Source of the DNA: Magicicada septendecula
Lineage: Eukaryota > Arthropoda > Insecta > Hemiptera > Cicadidae
NCBI GenBank assembly: GCA_034769895.1
Contig: CM068369.1
Location: 424,663,479 to 424,727,478, forward strand
Direction: 5' to 3'
Length of the DNA stretch: 64,000 nucleotides
Position 1 is the first letter of the stretch. Each line of letters starts with the position of its first letter. Positions 10,024 to 21,066 of this stretch are shown piece after piece. The position numbers and the translations under genes were made by a program. The notes beneath the pieces were generated by a model. It did no database searches, had not been told where the DNA came from, and worked only from the letters and a program-made list of their open reading frames with translations.

Positions 10024-13000
10024 TGTTACAACACAAATAAGCCAAACCCCAGTACCAGGGATAAAAAAGATAATTCTTAATGTAAAAATACTTCATATAA
10101 AATAAAATGTTTAAAAATGAATAAAATATAAATATTATGACACGACGAACGACAATATTACCCAACCCAAGTGATTGACCCAACAACAGAAAAACAAAAG
10201 AAGGGAACCACGAAACATACACAGAGACAAAAGGTGATTGACCAAACAATTAGGGACTAACAAAAGAAGATAAGAAACCAGAACTAAAGAAGAATCAAGG
10301 GAAGTGAACGAATTCCTACGACTAAATAGAAATTAAACCAGATGAGAAGAGGAGAACCGAACCAAGATGAAGACAATTGAAGTTGAAGAAGATGAAGAAG
10401 AAGAGGAAGAATGAAGAGGAGACAGGTTGTAACGTGTCAAAAATGGGGTATTTTATTTTATTTCAGTTTTCGGGGTTTCACAAAAAATATTGTGCAAGTT
10501 TTAATCCCATTGTGAAAGAACACGTGGTGACTATAACAGTTTGTAATAAAGCAGCAACGTAATATTCCGTTGCGAAATCAGTTGAAGTATGTGGTCACCT
10601 CAAATTTCTCAGAACTTTGTTTGAATGTGACAGCGCACGCACGCGCGACACCGGTGTACGCTCGGAGTGACGCTACCGTCCAAAAAACCAAGATGTCAGG
10701 AAACCAATGTTATGCAGTCTCATTTACCATGAGGCCGGATGTGAAGACTTAAGGACCACCTCTTTAGCGACGTCAGACCAGAAGTGCCTAAATATCGTCG
10801 GCACACACTACCGAAACAACCACTATGTAGCATGTGCCTAGCCAATAAACCGCAACAAATCAACTATGAACGTCGACGAAATCCGTTGGCTGTGGACAGT
10901 AACTTCCTCCCGCTCGCAGTCTACGTTAGGCAGTCCACGAGAAGCCGACTCCATTAACAGACGCTTACAGTTTTGTTTAGGGCCCGGTCGATGGTGTCTT
11001 ATAAAATGCGATTAATTCAATAATATCGTTAATACCGACCGGGACCCAAGAAATTATTCACTCCATCACAGTTAAAAAACCGGTGCAGTGGAGACAGTGA
11101 AAACAGTTCAGTACGGACATTTGGAAGCGCGGAACAATAACCACGTGTTTGGCCGGCATCGCGGTAGGGTGGTCTCCCGAGTTAAACTGAAGTTTAAAAA
11201 TATGTTAAGGGATTAATAAATATTTTGTGTGTTTGTGAGAGTGAATGAAAGGCAGGGTGGGCTATCTTCTTAGGAGTAAGTAATATTATTTAAGTATATA
11301 GAATAAGATGTATGAACAAGAGTCACACAAAATTTGAAAACATGTAAGAAAATTTATTTGGAAAACCAACACTTAAAGTTGCAATATTTGATCATTAAAC
11401 AATCATAATTTCTCTTCATAAAGATGTATCGAGTAAGTCATTCCAGTAACCCATGAAACACATGTTTGTATCTAGCGTTCGTATGAAAGAATCCTGGACC
11501 CAGATAAACGAAACTTTGAAGGTAGGTGGAAGTTGTGTTTATGTATTTTATATATTTCAAAAGTGTATTTAACGACACAAGGTTAAACCCAAGGAGAAAC
11601 TAACACCACATATAAAGGGGAGAAATAGTAGACTCAAAGATAGAATACTGTAAATAAACCCCAAATAATTATCCACTAATGAAACAAATAGTATTGTTGT
11701 AATTGAAATAACTTATATAACTATTTTAAAGACAAAAGACAAGTATAAAGTAACGTAGTGTAGAAAAGTACACTAACACAATTATTAAGGTTAAATTTAA
11801 TGAAAGATAAATAACCAAATGTTGTTAATAATAAGAATTATGTTGTAAAGAAATAGTGAGAAATAATAGGAGAAATAAGTATAGGGAATACCCATTAAGT
11901 AACACTTAATACAAACAGTGAACCAAAATAAAGTGCAATAGTGAAAGTGTAAATACCCTAAAAATAGTGAGAGTGTATCAGTGATAAACCTCTGTTAATT
12001 AAAGGTGAAGGTGATACGGGGAAATAGATATTTTAAGCAATAAAGATGTAATAATAAATAAGAAAACACTTTATAAAGCATTGATAAACAGTCAATGATT
12101 TGAGTGATCTTGTGAACATTTATATAATTAAGAATAATTAACAATAAGATTTCAAATAAAGATAAGTAAAACGAGTGATATTATTTAGGGAGAAAGCCCA
12201 GATAAAAACAGTTTGTATTAACATGGAATGGAGGAGATAGTAGTATTGAATTAAGGTTTTGTTTTAAAATTAAGAATACAATGAATAAAACACCCTATGT
12301 TAAAAGGGGAAATAACTTTAATAAGTTTACAAAAAGTGATGATGTTTATCACTCAAAGTAGTAACAAAAGAATGAAATTAATGTTAAAACCAACAATAAC
12401 TAATAACTTATAAAGAATAGTTTGTTTCAATGTTATGAAGAGGATATGGCTGAAGGGAACTTGCAGTCCATAAGCCTAATTGTTATATTTTAAAATATGT
12501 ATAATGAAAATGTATATTGAATAGTAATTAAAACACAAACAGAATGAAAACACAACACAAACAAACATGATAACAAAGTGAAGCCCAACAGGCTGAATAT
12601 AAAATGTAATTTAAAAGAAATAAACAAAAAACCATCATGGCTACTCTTGGCTATGAAAACATCTAACTGTCAGACACACACAAATGTCAATTGTAACAAA
12701 TTCACAAGGAAATTTACTAATCTAAGACCAGTAAATGGCCAGTAATTATATGTAAATCATTTTAAAGGAGAAATGTTATTATAAAAGTTTAATTTAAGAG
12801 AGATATGTAATTTATCAAATGTCAAATATTTAGACTAAAGTTAATGTATAATAGAATATGACCTTATGAGGTATCATTTTAAACTTTGAAAGGAAAGAAA
12901 TACAATAGTGATATTATTTATTACCCCAAAGGAACGATAAAGGAATAAAATCATTAAGAAAATACATAATAAATTTGAATAAAAATTCAAATCTCTTAAC

Positions 13001-14278
13001 AATGCTTTTGAAAGAGGCCTTAACCAATCCAAAGGGTTACTGTTACCATAGTAACGGGCCGTTGAATAAGAATTTTCCATTAAATTTATTAGACTTGAAG
13101 AAATGACGCGTGGGTAAGCGGCACGCAAAATTGTGATGACTGAAATTTTCAATTAAACAGTTAGAAAGACGTTCGGAAGTTAACCACAGAAACCAAGGAC
13201 GATGCAGAACTACCAAGATTAAACGATGTCCTGGAACCAAATAACAATAAATTAATTAGCAGAAATCCCAAGACAAGATAGAAAAAGATGTCCGAAGCCT
13301 AAAACCAGTCCAAATTTGCAGAATTTCCACTACCCCAGATGACAACATATCAACACTGTCTGAACTGATAAGTATCAAATAAATTCCTTTCTCCCAGAAA
13401 CCAAATTACTTTAAATATTTCTCAAACAAACAAATTTCTCACTATTGAACAAATATAATTTTCTTTCAAAGGTTTAATGCATAATTAACTTACGTAAAAA
13501 CATTTTGTTAATTAAAATATAACCTCGCATTAGAGTGCGAACTTTGTAACAAACAATACGACACTACCGAACAATTTGTAAAAACACATTATATTCTCTA
13601 AGTACGTATAAGGTATGGTAGTGTACTTTTTTAATGTAACCAACGTTTATGTCTTATTTTATAATCCAAAGGACCCCAGATTTTGAACAGATTAATATTT
13701 TGTATGTAAATAGAGGCCATGACGGCATTGAGATAATTTGTTTTAAAACCGATTTGCCAACCTTGAAATATTGGCGTCTCATGTTCTAAGCCGGAGCAAT
13801 TTGTTATCAAACCATTTATAATCCTTTTGTCATATTAATTAATGACTGAATTTGTATTAAAATTACAGTACAGAGTAATACCATCGTTTTATTTCATAGG
13901 ACGTTGTAGAATATATGTGTGTTAGCAATTTTCATTCAGTAACCAACTAGCGCTCGTCACGAGTGGACAACCCGGCAACCTGTACAGCGGCGGGAACCAT
14001 TTGAACGCTCCAGCTGTCAACGCTAATAACACTAATCAACTTGTAATTTCACAATTTTAATTGTTTTGATATAAACAATTTGGCGCCACCCGGGATTCGC
14101 AACCCCTATGAATTAACAGGTAGGTTGTACTGGTAATTTGAACAACGCTACAGACTTCAGTAGTGACTACTATTATTGTAACGACCGGTGTGAGGCAAAC
14201 ACACCACATTTACACTTATACACATAACAAACAAGTGTAAACACATTTTAACAGGTACGCACCCGATAACTAGTTACA
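10024..14278 (+). repeat. LTR 1 of the tandem array (with a nested solo LTR)
   Basis: Starts TGTTACAACACAAATAAGCC and ends AACTAGTTACA, giving TG...CA ends. Without the 1152-bp nested insert and its 4-bp duplication it is 3099 bp. The first 400 bp include a purine-rich GAAGAAG tract, followed by long AT-rich DNA and a GC-richer last 400 bp (CGCTCGTCACGAGTGG and following). LTR 1 differs from LTRs 2 and 3 at many more positions than those differ from each other. Minus-strand open frames (for example 12874-13152) recur in every copy but show no protein features. Confidence 0.9.
10428..11579 (+). mobile_element. Solo LTR of another LTR element, nested in LTR 1
   Basis: This 1152-bp block is absent from LTRs 2, 3 and 4. 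It begins TGTAACGTGTC, ends AACGACACA (TG...CA) and is flanked by AGGT on both sides (10424-10427 and 11580-11583). It has a GC-rich centre (10620-11160) and no open frame with recognisable domains. The simplest reading is a solo LTR left after LTR-LTR recombination of a second gypsy-class element. Orientation is assigned from the TG/CA ends only and could be reversed. Confidence 0.85.
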
Positions 14279-14281
14279 TAT

Positions 14282-14299
14282 TGGCGACCAGCAACGTGA
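14282..14299 (+). promoter_or_regulatory. Primer-binding site, copy 1
   Basis: TGGCGACCAGCAACGTGA starts 3 nt after the LTR's CA end. The TGGCGACC start resembles the arginine-tRNA primer sites of Drosophila 412 and mdg1, but the downstream match is not checked. The same site lies at 24176 and 33996 in the other copies. Confidence 0.7.
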
Positions 14300-14326
14300 G
14301 GCTAGAAAGAATAACTAGCGGCGGTT

Positions 14327-16427
14327 ATGAATAGACACGGTATGATTACGAGGCTCAAAGGTAAGGCAGCATTAAACCAAGAAGAAATGGAAGAATTTGA
14401 GGAAATAGAAGTTGAGGAAACAATTGGAGAATTGTTGGAAGAGAATCCACAGGAGGACCAACTGGAAAATCCAAACCCACCTGAACCAGAACCGGAAGTG
14501 GAAGTAATAGTCGACAACACATTTGAGAAACCAGTTCAGGACGATGAGAGAGAACAACGGGCTGGAGATAATGAAACAGCAAAGGGAGGTCCGAGCATAC
14601 AAGACCTGATGAATTTCATAGCAGAACTTTCAAGGGAAACAAATAAAAATTAGAGTCAGATAAGGAAGATTTGAATAAAAAATTACAAGAGGGAAGGAAG
14701 GAAGACAGGGAATTCTGGAATAAAAAACTGAACCAAAACAGTGAAGAATTGAAGAAGCAAATGAAGGTGATACATGGAAGTCAGGAGGCATTGGAAAAGA
14801 AGAGCGAAGAGTTGAAGAAACAGATCAAGAAGGATCTGGAAATAGTAAATAAAAGGATGGAACATAATAATGATATTCTCCAACGGAAAATAGAGGAAGA
14901 ACGTGAGAAAACCAAGGAGGAATGGAAGCCACAACTGGTCGAATGTCGAGAGGAGATCAGGCAAACGGTAACGGAGACCAACGAAACAGTGATACAAGTC
15001 CGGGAAGAATTGAACAATAAAATAAGCAACGTCGAGGAGGAAGGTAGATTGAGAGCGACCGAATTCTACCAAGTCGTTACCGAAGGATGCCAGAAGAACA
15101 AACAGGAGGTGGTTAAGGAACTGTAGGAGAGGCACCAAGAAATACAGATAGATGTAAGCAATCGTGTGGAGAAGGTATACACCGTCATCGATAAACTAGA
15201 CGGACTGACCAGAGAAAACAGAGAGAAAATCCAGGGGATCAGTATACGGGAGAAACAAATGCAAGAAGAGCTAGATGCACTAAGAGAGAAACCTTATAAT
15301 AACACACAGATCATAACCAGCGAAAATCGAGAGATAATTAATTTCCGCAGCTACCGGAGGAACCCGATAGAATTCCTCAAAAAAAAAATCGAGAAACTAG
15401 GTGGTCCAGTGTGAGAAGTATGATAGATGAAATGTTCCGAGACACCCATGACAACTGGTGGACGGCCACTCGACCCAAGATCAATGACAGACAGGAGTTT
15501 AAGAGACAATTCCGGGAGAAATATTGGTCCGAGTCCACACAGAATGTGGTCCGTAATGATATCAGCAATGGAAGATACGAGTCACAAGGAGGACACACAT
15601 TAACGTCCTACTTTTTGGGAAAAGTATGTTTAGCCCGAAATTTAGAACCCAAGATACCCCAGGAGTCTCTGGTAATACAGCTGGGTTATCATTACGAAGA
15701 AGCTATACAGAAGGCCAGAAGGCAAGGACAGATAAAAATGATTCAAGGAATGGCTAGTCTATTGGAGGACCTGGAGAATGATGGCCAATATCGAAAAAAC
15801 CGGATCATGAACCAACGATACAATAAATGGAATGAGCATAATAATGCAATCAATTTCAATGTACCATACAATCATCCACAAAACAGCAACCGGAATAACT
15901 GGGGCCGAAACAATAATAATAATAATGAAGAACAGCCATTTAATAGAAATACCCAGAATCATTCTCCGAATAATCAGCCAGGTAACAGAGGTCAACAAAA
16001 CCATCGTCAAGGGAACCAAGATAACAACAGAAACATCCCAAATAATAACCGACCAAATGATAATTACAGAGGAGCTGAACCGGAACAACGAACAAATGGT
16101 CACCCCAACGACCATAACTACTATGGCAACCGGTACAATCCTAGTTACCAGTACAACCGGGGACCCAGGGGTAATCAAAATAGAAGCGACGGCAGACGTC
16201 AGGTAAATTTCATCAATGGGAGAAGGCAGAATAACCACAGAAGATATAACTCAAGCTGGCACCCAAACTCATGGTACCACGCGTCCAATCATGGTAACAA
16301 TCAACCATCAGTGAGTAGGAACAACGAACCACTTCGGGATGAAAACAACCAGCAACAAGGGCTGAACAACGAAACGAACGACCAGTCAAATAACCTGGCC
16401 GTCAGCCAACAACCACCTTTAAACTAA
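14327..16427 (+). pseudogene. gag: gag, copy 1, multiply broken
   Basis: Same gene as in copy 2, where it is described in full. Copy 1 has the shared frame break at about 14645-14652 (the acidic N-terminal frame ends at TAG 14651-14653), a private TAG at 15124-15126 (Glu codon in the other copies), and a private 19-bp deletion near 15380, where the others read CAAACGGGTAG, which throws the capsid region into another frame (15411-16427). The downstream capsid-like and Asn-rich tail is otherwise well preserved. It could not make a single Gag protein. Confidence 0.85.
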
Positions 16428-16505
16428 ACAGTCAGTGGAAAAATATAAACACCCTTCACATGACCAATCACTTGTGTTGATACGTCGAACAATGTCAAAT
16501 AATGA

Positions 16506-19500
16506 AACCAAAGTAATTACAATAATATACAACAATTATTTAAAGAATTTCGAGAGGAACTTCTCGAAGAAGAGGCCAAACAATTACAACAAAATAATAG
16601 TGAAATTGTTCATATAAAAGCGACAATAAACGGCACAATAACCATTATCATGGTGGATACGGGGTCTAATGTCTCTCTAATCAACCAGCCTGAATTAGAA
16701 CGAATTCAAGCTCACTCTCGAACACCAATCCCTACACTGCCAATAAACAACATAATCATCATTGGCGCAACTGGTAAACAGAACAAAACGGTAAGAAAAC
16801 AAGTATCATTAGAGTTAGATAATCAAGAATCAACCATCCCTATTATATTTCTCGTGGCAAGTGGGCTACCATTCAACATGCTTATAGGATGTGATGTATT
16901 AAGAAGGTATTCAGGAGTAATAAACCTGCAGAAGGGAGTCGTGTTGCTAACCTCAGAACAGGGAACCTGGTCGGCAAACATTATAAATTGTATTTCAACT
17001 CCAATTGCTCTGAGTCAAGACCCAGGATTGAAGAGTTATTATTGCCAAAGGCGTGAACCATCTATCACTATGGCCGAGGAAGAGGAAAGCAAAGCCTTGT
17101 GGAAACAGAAACTGGAAGAGATCAGAACCTTCCAAAGAGAACGGCCTCTACAGGAAATTAGTGAGCAACAGTCTAAAAAACTAATTGCAATTTATAACGA
17201 TTATCAACATGTCTTTTCAAACACCCCAGGAAAAGTTAAAGGATGCCAGTGTAAAATTAATTTCAGAGAACCTGTAGACTTCCACAGGAAATCATATCCC
17301 ATAGCACATTCCCTGAAAAATGAAGTCAGGATGGAGATAAATAGAATGATTGCTGAAGATATTATTGAGTATAGCCAATCTTAATATACCAGCCCAATAG
17401 TAGCCATACCCAAGAAAAATGGCAAGGTACGAATTTGCTTGGACGCCCGAGAAATAAATAAAATGATTATAAATGACTGAACCTCACCGGGAGAGATAGA
17501 GGAAATTCTAAAAAGATTTCATGGGATAAGATATATCAGCACCTGGGATACTGTATGTGGGTACTGGCAGGTGGAGCTGCACCCACACAGTAGGCAGTAC
17601 ATGGCTTTCATATTTGACGGTAGAAATTACCAATTCAAAAGGTTACCAATTCAGTAGCAGTGTTCGTAAAGTGCATGGACCAAGTGTTGGGTCAAGAGGC
17701 ACTGGAATTCACCACAGTGTACGTTGACGACCTGCTTATCACGTCATCAGACTGGGACGAACACTGCGAAAGAGTCGAACATGTATTGAAAAAATTATCC
17801 AACAACAATATTACCCTTAAATTGGATAAATCGAAATTTATTGCAAAAGAAGTGAAGTTTTTAGGATTCAACTTGACCGAGAAGGGAATCTCTCCATCCC
17901 AAGAGAAGGTTGAAGCCATCCAAAAATTCCCATCACCGAAAAACAAAAAGCAATTGTAATCCTTCCTAGGAGTATGTAATTACTATAGGAAGTTTCAAAC
18001 CAACTACTCCCACCTAACAGCAAAATTTTCCAAACAACTCTCTTCAAAAGAAAAATGGACTTGGGGAGCTGAACAAGAGGAAGTGCTCAAATTAATTAAA
18101 CAAAAATTTGTTGATACTGTTATATTGCACCACCCCAATTTTGAAAAACCGTTCTACCTAAACTGCGATGCTAGTGATGTAAATCTAGGCGCAGAGCTGT
18201 ACCAGGAAGACGAAGATGGAAATCACCTGGTCATTAGATTCACCCGCCGAATACTAAATAGTTGCGAGCGTAACTACAATGTTACAGAAAAAGAGTTGCT
18301 CAGCATAGTATTCGTGTGCGGCAAGTTTAGAACATACATACTAGGATATCATATCACGGTCCGAAGCGATCATAAATCAATATCGTTTCTCAAACAGTGT
18401 AAATTGAGTCATGGCCGACTTACTCGATGGATACTTGCTCTGCAAGAATACCACATTACATGGGAATATATCCCAGGATGAAAAAACAGAGTGGCTGACG
18501 TTTTATCCAGAATAAATGTAGAAAATCAGACATTTGAAGGAGAAAAGGGGAAGATAGCAAAAGTGTATTATATATTGAAAGATAGGAAAGACCTGGAAAA
18601 TATTGTAAACCAAATAGTGTTGCAACAAGAGCAAGATACCAAAATATCAAACATCAGAAAAAGACTGATGGAATCTGAAGTAATTATTAACAAATCTTAC
18701 TGTGTATACAAAGATATCTTATTCATAAAAACAAAAAAGAACCAAGACACATGGAAACTAGTAATTCCTCAATCATTAGAAAATCAAATCATCAAAGATT
18801 ACCATGTGAGATACGGACACATGGGAACAATCAAAATGGTAAAAGCTTTAGAGGAAGATTTGTTCATAAAAAATATTACAAGAAAAGTGAATAAAAATAT
18901 AAAAACCTGCACGTTGTGTCAGATGGTCAAAACCAATAATGAAAGGAAGAATGGAACGATGATACCCATCACATCAAGTGCCAAACTAGAGAAGGTATTC
19001 CTCGACATATGTGGACCATTCCCACGTAGCGGAGGAAGACATGGATACAAGTTCATTGTGATTATACTTGACCATTACACCAAGTACACCAAATTATACG
19101 CTATAAACAGAGCCACAACAAATAAAATATTAGATATTATTAAAAATAAATACATGTCAGAGATTGGAAGACTGTACATGATAATAACCGATCATGGAAC
19201 GCAGTTTAAGGGAAAAAGGTGGAGAGAAGAATTAATAAAACTAAACATTAAAACCTATAAAACTTCAGTATACCACCCTAGTAGTAATCCAGCAGAAAGG
19301 ATGTTAAGAGAGGTGGGACGCATTTTGAGAACTTATTGTCATAATAACCAGAGAGAATGGTGCAAATATTTAACTTCAACCGAAGTGTTTTTAAATATCA
19401 GCTATCACCAATTTACTGAAAATACACCATACTTAAGAAGCGAGTTAAGTTACGAGAGGAAGCCAAATAGAGAGATCCAAGAGATAATAGAATTCCCAAA

Positions 19501-19780
19501 AAACTCAGAAGACCCGTATGATAAAATAAATGGTACAGCCTAATAATGGAAAAGATTGAGAAACAAAAGGCCAAATATGCAAAAAAACCAACCCAAAATA
19601 ATCAAATATAAAGAGGGAGAAAAAATATTAATTAAAAATCGTAAACTGCCAAGTACAATGGAAGGTATAGCAAAGAAATTGTTATTGCTATATACTGGTC
19701 CGTACGTTATCACAAAAGATAATGGTAATAACACTTACCAGATAAGTAATATAAATACAAGAAAAATAAAGGGAGTTTAA
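16506..19780 (+). pseudogene. pol: pol (PR-RT-RNase H-INT), copy 1, broken
   Basis: Domain order as in copy 2. The protease motif VDTGSNVSLI is at about 16653. The frame is open past HSLKNE (GAA where copies 2 and 3 have TAA), to 17384. Private nonsense changes are TAA at 17382, TGA at 17478 (CGA elsewhere) and TGA at 18479 (CGA elsewhere); the two TGAs are C-to-T changes at CpG. Shared lesions are the RT frame break at about 17655, TAA at 17957-17959, and TAATAA at 19541-19546. Unlike copies 2 and 3, its integrase keeps ITDHGTQF, with the second catalytic Asp. RNase H has private substitutions (ISFAS to IRFTR). This is a dead copy, but it is the most informative about the ancestral integrase. 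Confidence 0.9.
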
Positions 19781-21051
19781 CCAAACTTCGATAAAAAAGT
19801 TTTATGAAGAAGAATAAATGATGAAATGAAATAATATTTCAAAATTCCAAAAGAGATTGTAAGATCAACTTACTACCCTATTTAGATGATATATGCGGAA
19901 TAAAAGGAAGTAATATAAATGAATAATAATGTAAAAAACAAAGGAAAGTTACACAAATTCCTTTCAATTTAAATCAACTCACAGTCTAATAAAAGATTGA
20001 TATATGAAGTATGAAAAAAAAAGTGAGATAATAAGAATAAGCTACACAAATTCCTAAAAATATAATGTAAGAATCACAAACTTACGATTATAATTAATAT
20101 TACGAATAATATATTATAAGTTTTATTATAAGTGTTAATATATTTAAACAATACGAAGAATTTAAGCAATACGAAAGATTATAATTAAACAAAAAAATAA
20201 CTAAAAAGGAATACGCTACTAACATTCCTTTAAAGTAAGAGAATTAACTTACAAAGAATTATCAAAAATGATATTTAATACAGATTAAAATAAACAAAAA
20301 TAAAATCAAGCTCAAATTACTGAGATAATTACCTGAAATTATAATGAATCAAATTTAGTCTAAGAAAGAAAAAAAAAAATCTGAACTGGTACAAGGAAGA
20401 GAAAGAAATTATGTATAAAACAAATATACAGAAATGGCTAAAGCAGAATCTTGCTAAATAACCAAGAAAAGAATAAAAATGTCTAAGATAATTAAAATGA
20501 TCACAACGAGCATTGAGAACAAAATAATGAAAAGTGAGATATGATGAAATTAACATATGAATAAATATAAAAACAATCAAGTGTATGAGTAGATGATAGT
20601 GTATAGTTAAGGTATAGCGGAAGGAAGAATGAGTAAAAGGCCAAAGTGATCTAAAAACAAACCACAAGGTGGACAATCCCAAAGTATATTATTATATTAT
20701 TATTATTATTATTATTGATTTAAGTCACAAGTTGACAAAAAAGGTATTTAAGATTGACTGTTGAAAAGTCCAGCAATCCAAATGAACTGAGCAGAGATGA
20801 TGTGCCTCTGGTCTCAGAAAAATGAGTAGTAATGGGAGAAACCAGCTACTAAAAATTAGGGAAAAAATTGTGTATGAGGGAAAATGCACCAATGGAAATG
20901 AATAAAAACAGATCCAAATAAAATGGAATGAATTAAGTAAGAAGAGATATGAAGAATGGAGAAACAAACAAGAAGGAAAAGGAAAAAGATTATCTATAAC
21001 TGATAATTTCATAAAAAACTATGCTAGTGTTTTATCAAAATGATCAATTTT
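19781..21051 (+). other. Long A-rich 3' non-coding region, copy 1
   Basis: About 1.27 kb between pol and the polypurine tract, very A-rich on the plus strand, with a short (TTA)n run near 20688-20716. No env-like reading frame, signal peptide or transmembrane protein is visible on the plus strand. Minus-strand frames at 20329-20682 and 20725-21012 are T-rich shadows. It retains 74 bp between two GATTATAATTAA repeats that are collapsed to one in copies 2 and 3. Confidence 0.6.
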
Positions 21052-21063
21052 AGAGGAGAGGAA
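21052..21063 (+). promoter_or_regulatory. Polypurine tract, copy 1
   Basis: AGAGGAGAGGAA followed by TTA and the LTR's TGTTACA. It would prime plus-strand DNA synthesis. The same tract is at 30872-30883; in copy 3 (40693-40702) the run is broken by a C. Confidence 0.65.
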
Positions 21064-21066
21064 TTA

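Larger units (their letters stand above)
14279..21066 (+). mobile_element. Internal region 1 of the gypsy-class array
   Basis: 6788 bp between LTR 1 and LTR 2: primer site, gag, pol, a long A-rich 3' non-coding part, and a polypurine tract. It is the most divergent of the three internal regions. It keeps 74 bp at about 20098-20171 that regions 2 and 3 have lost, and it carries private lesions listed under its gag and pol. Confidence 0.9.

Noticed and set aside
12874..13240. Minus-strand open frame conserved in the LTRs (also 22763-23165, 32583-32985, 42571-42804)
   Set aside because: Conserved only because the LTRs are near-identical. No protein features, and LTR 4 has an indel that breaks it.
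15759..16238. Hydrophobic minus-strand frame of about 160 codons opposite gag
   Set aside because: Shadow of the Asn-rich Gag tail; the reverse complement of AAT/AAC codons gives Ile/Val.
16435..16617. 60-codon frame after gag (also 26349-26531 and 36169-36351)
   Set aside because: Overlaps the true protease reading frame, which is open from 16506 in the other register.
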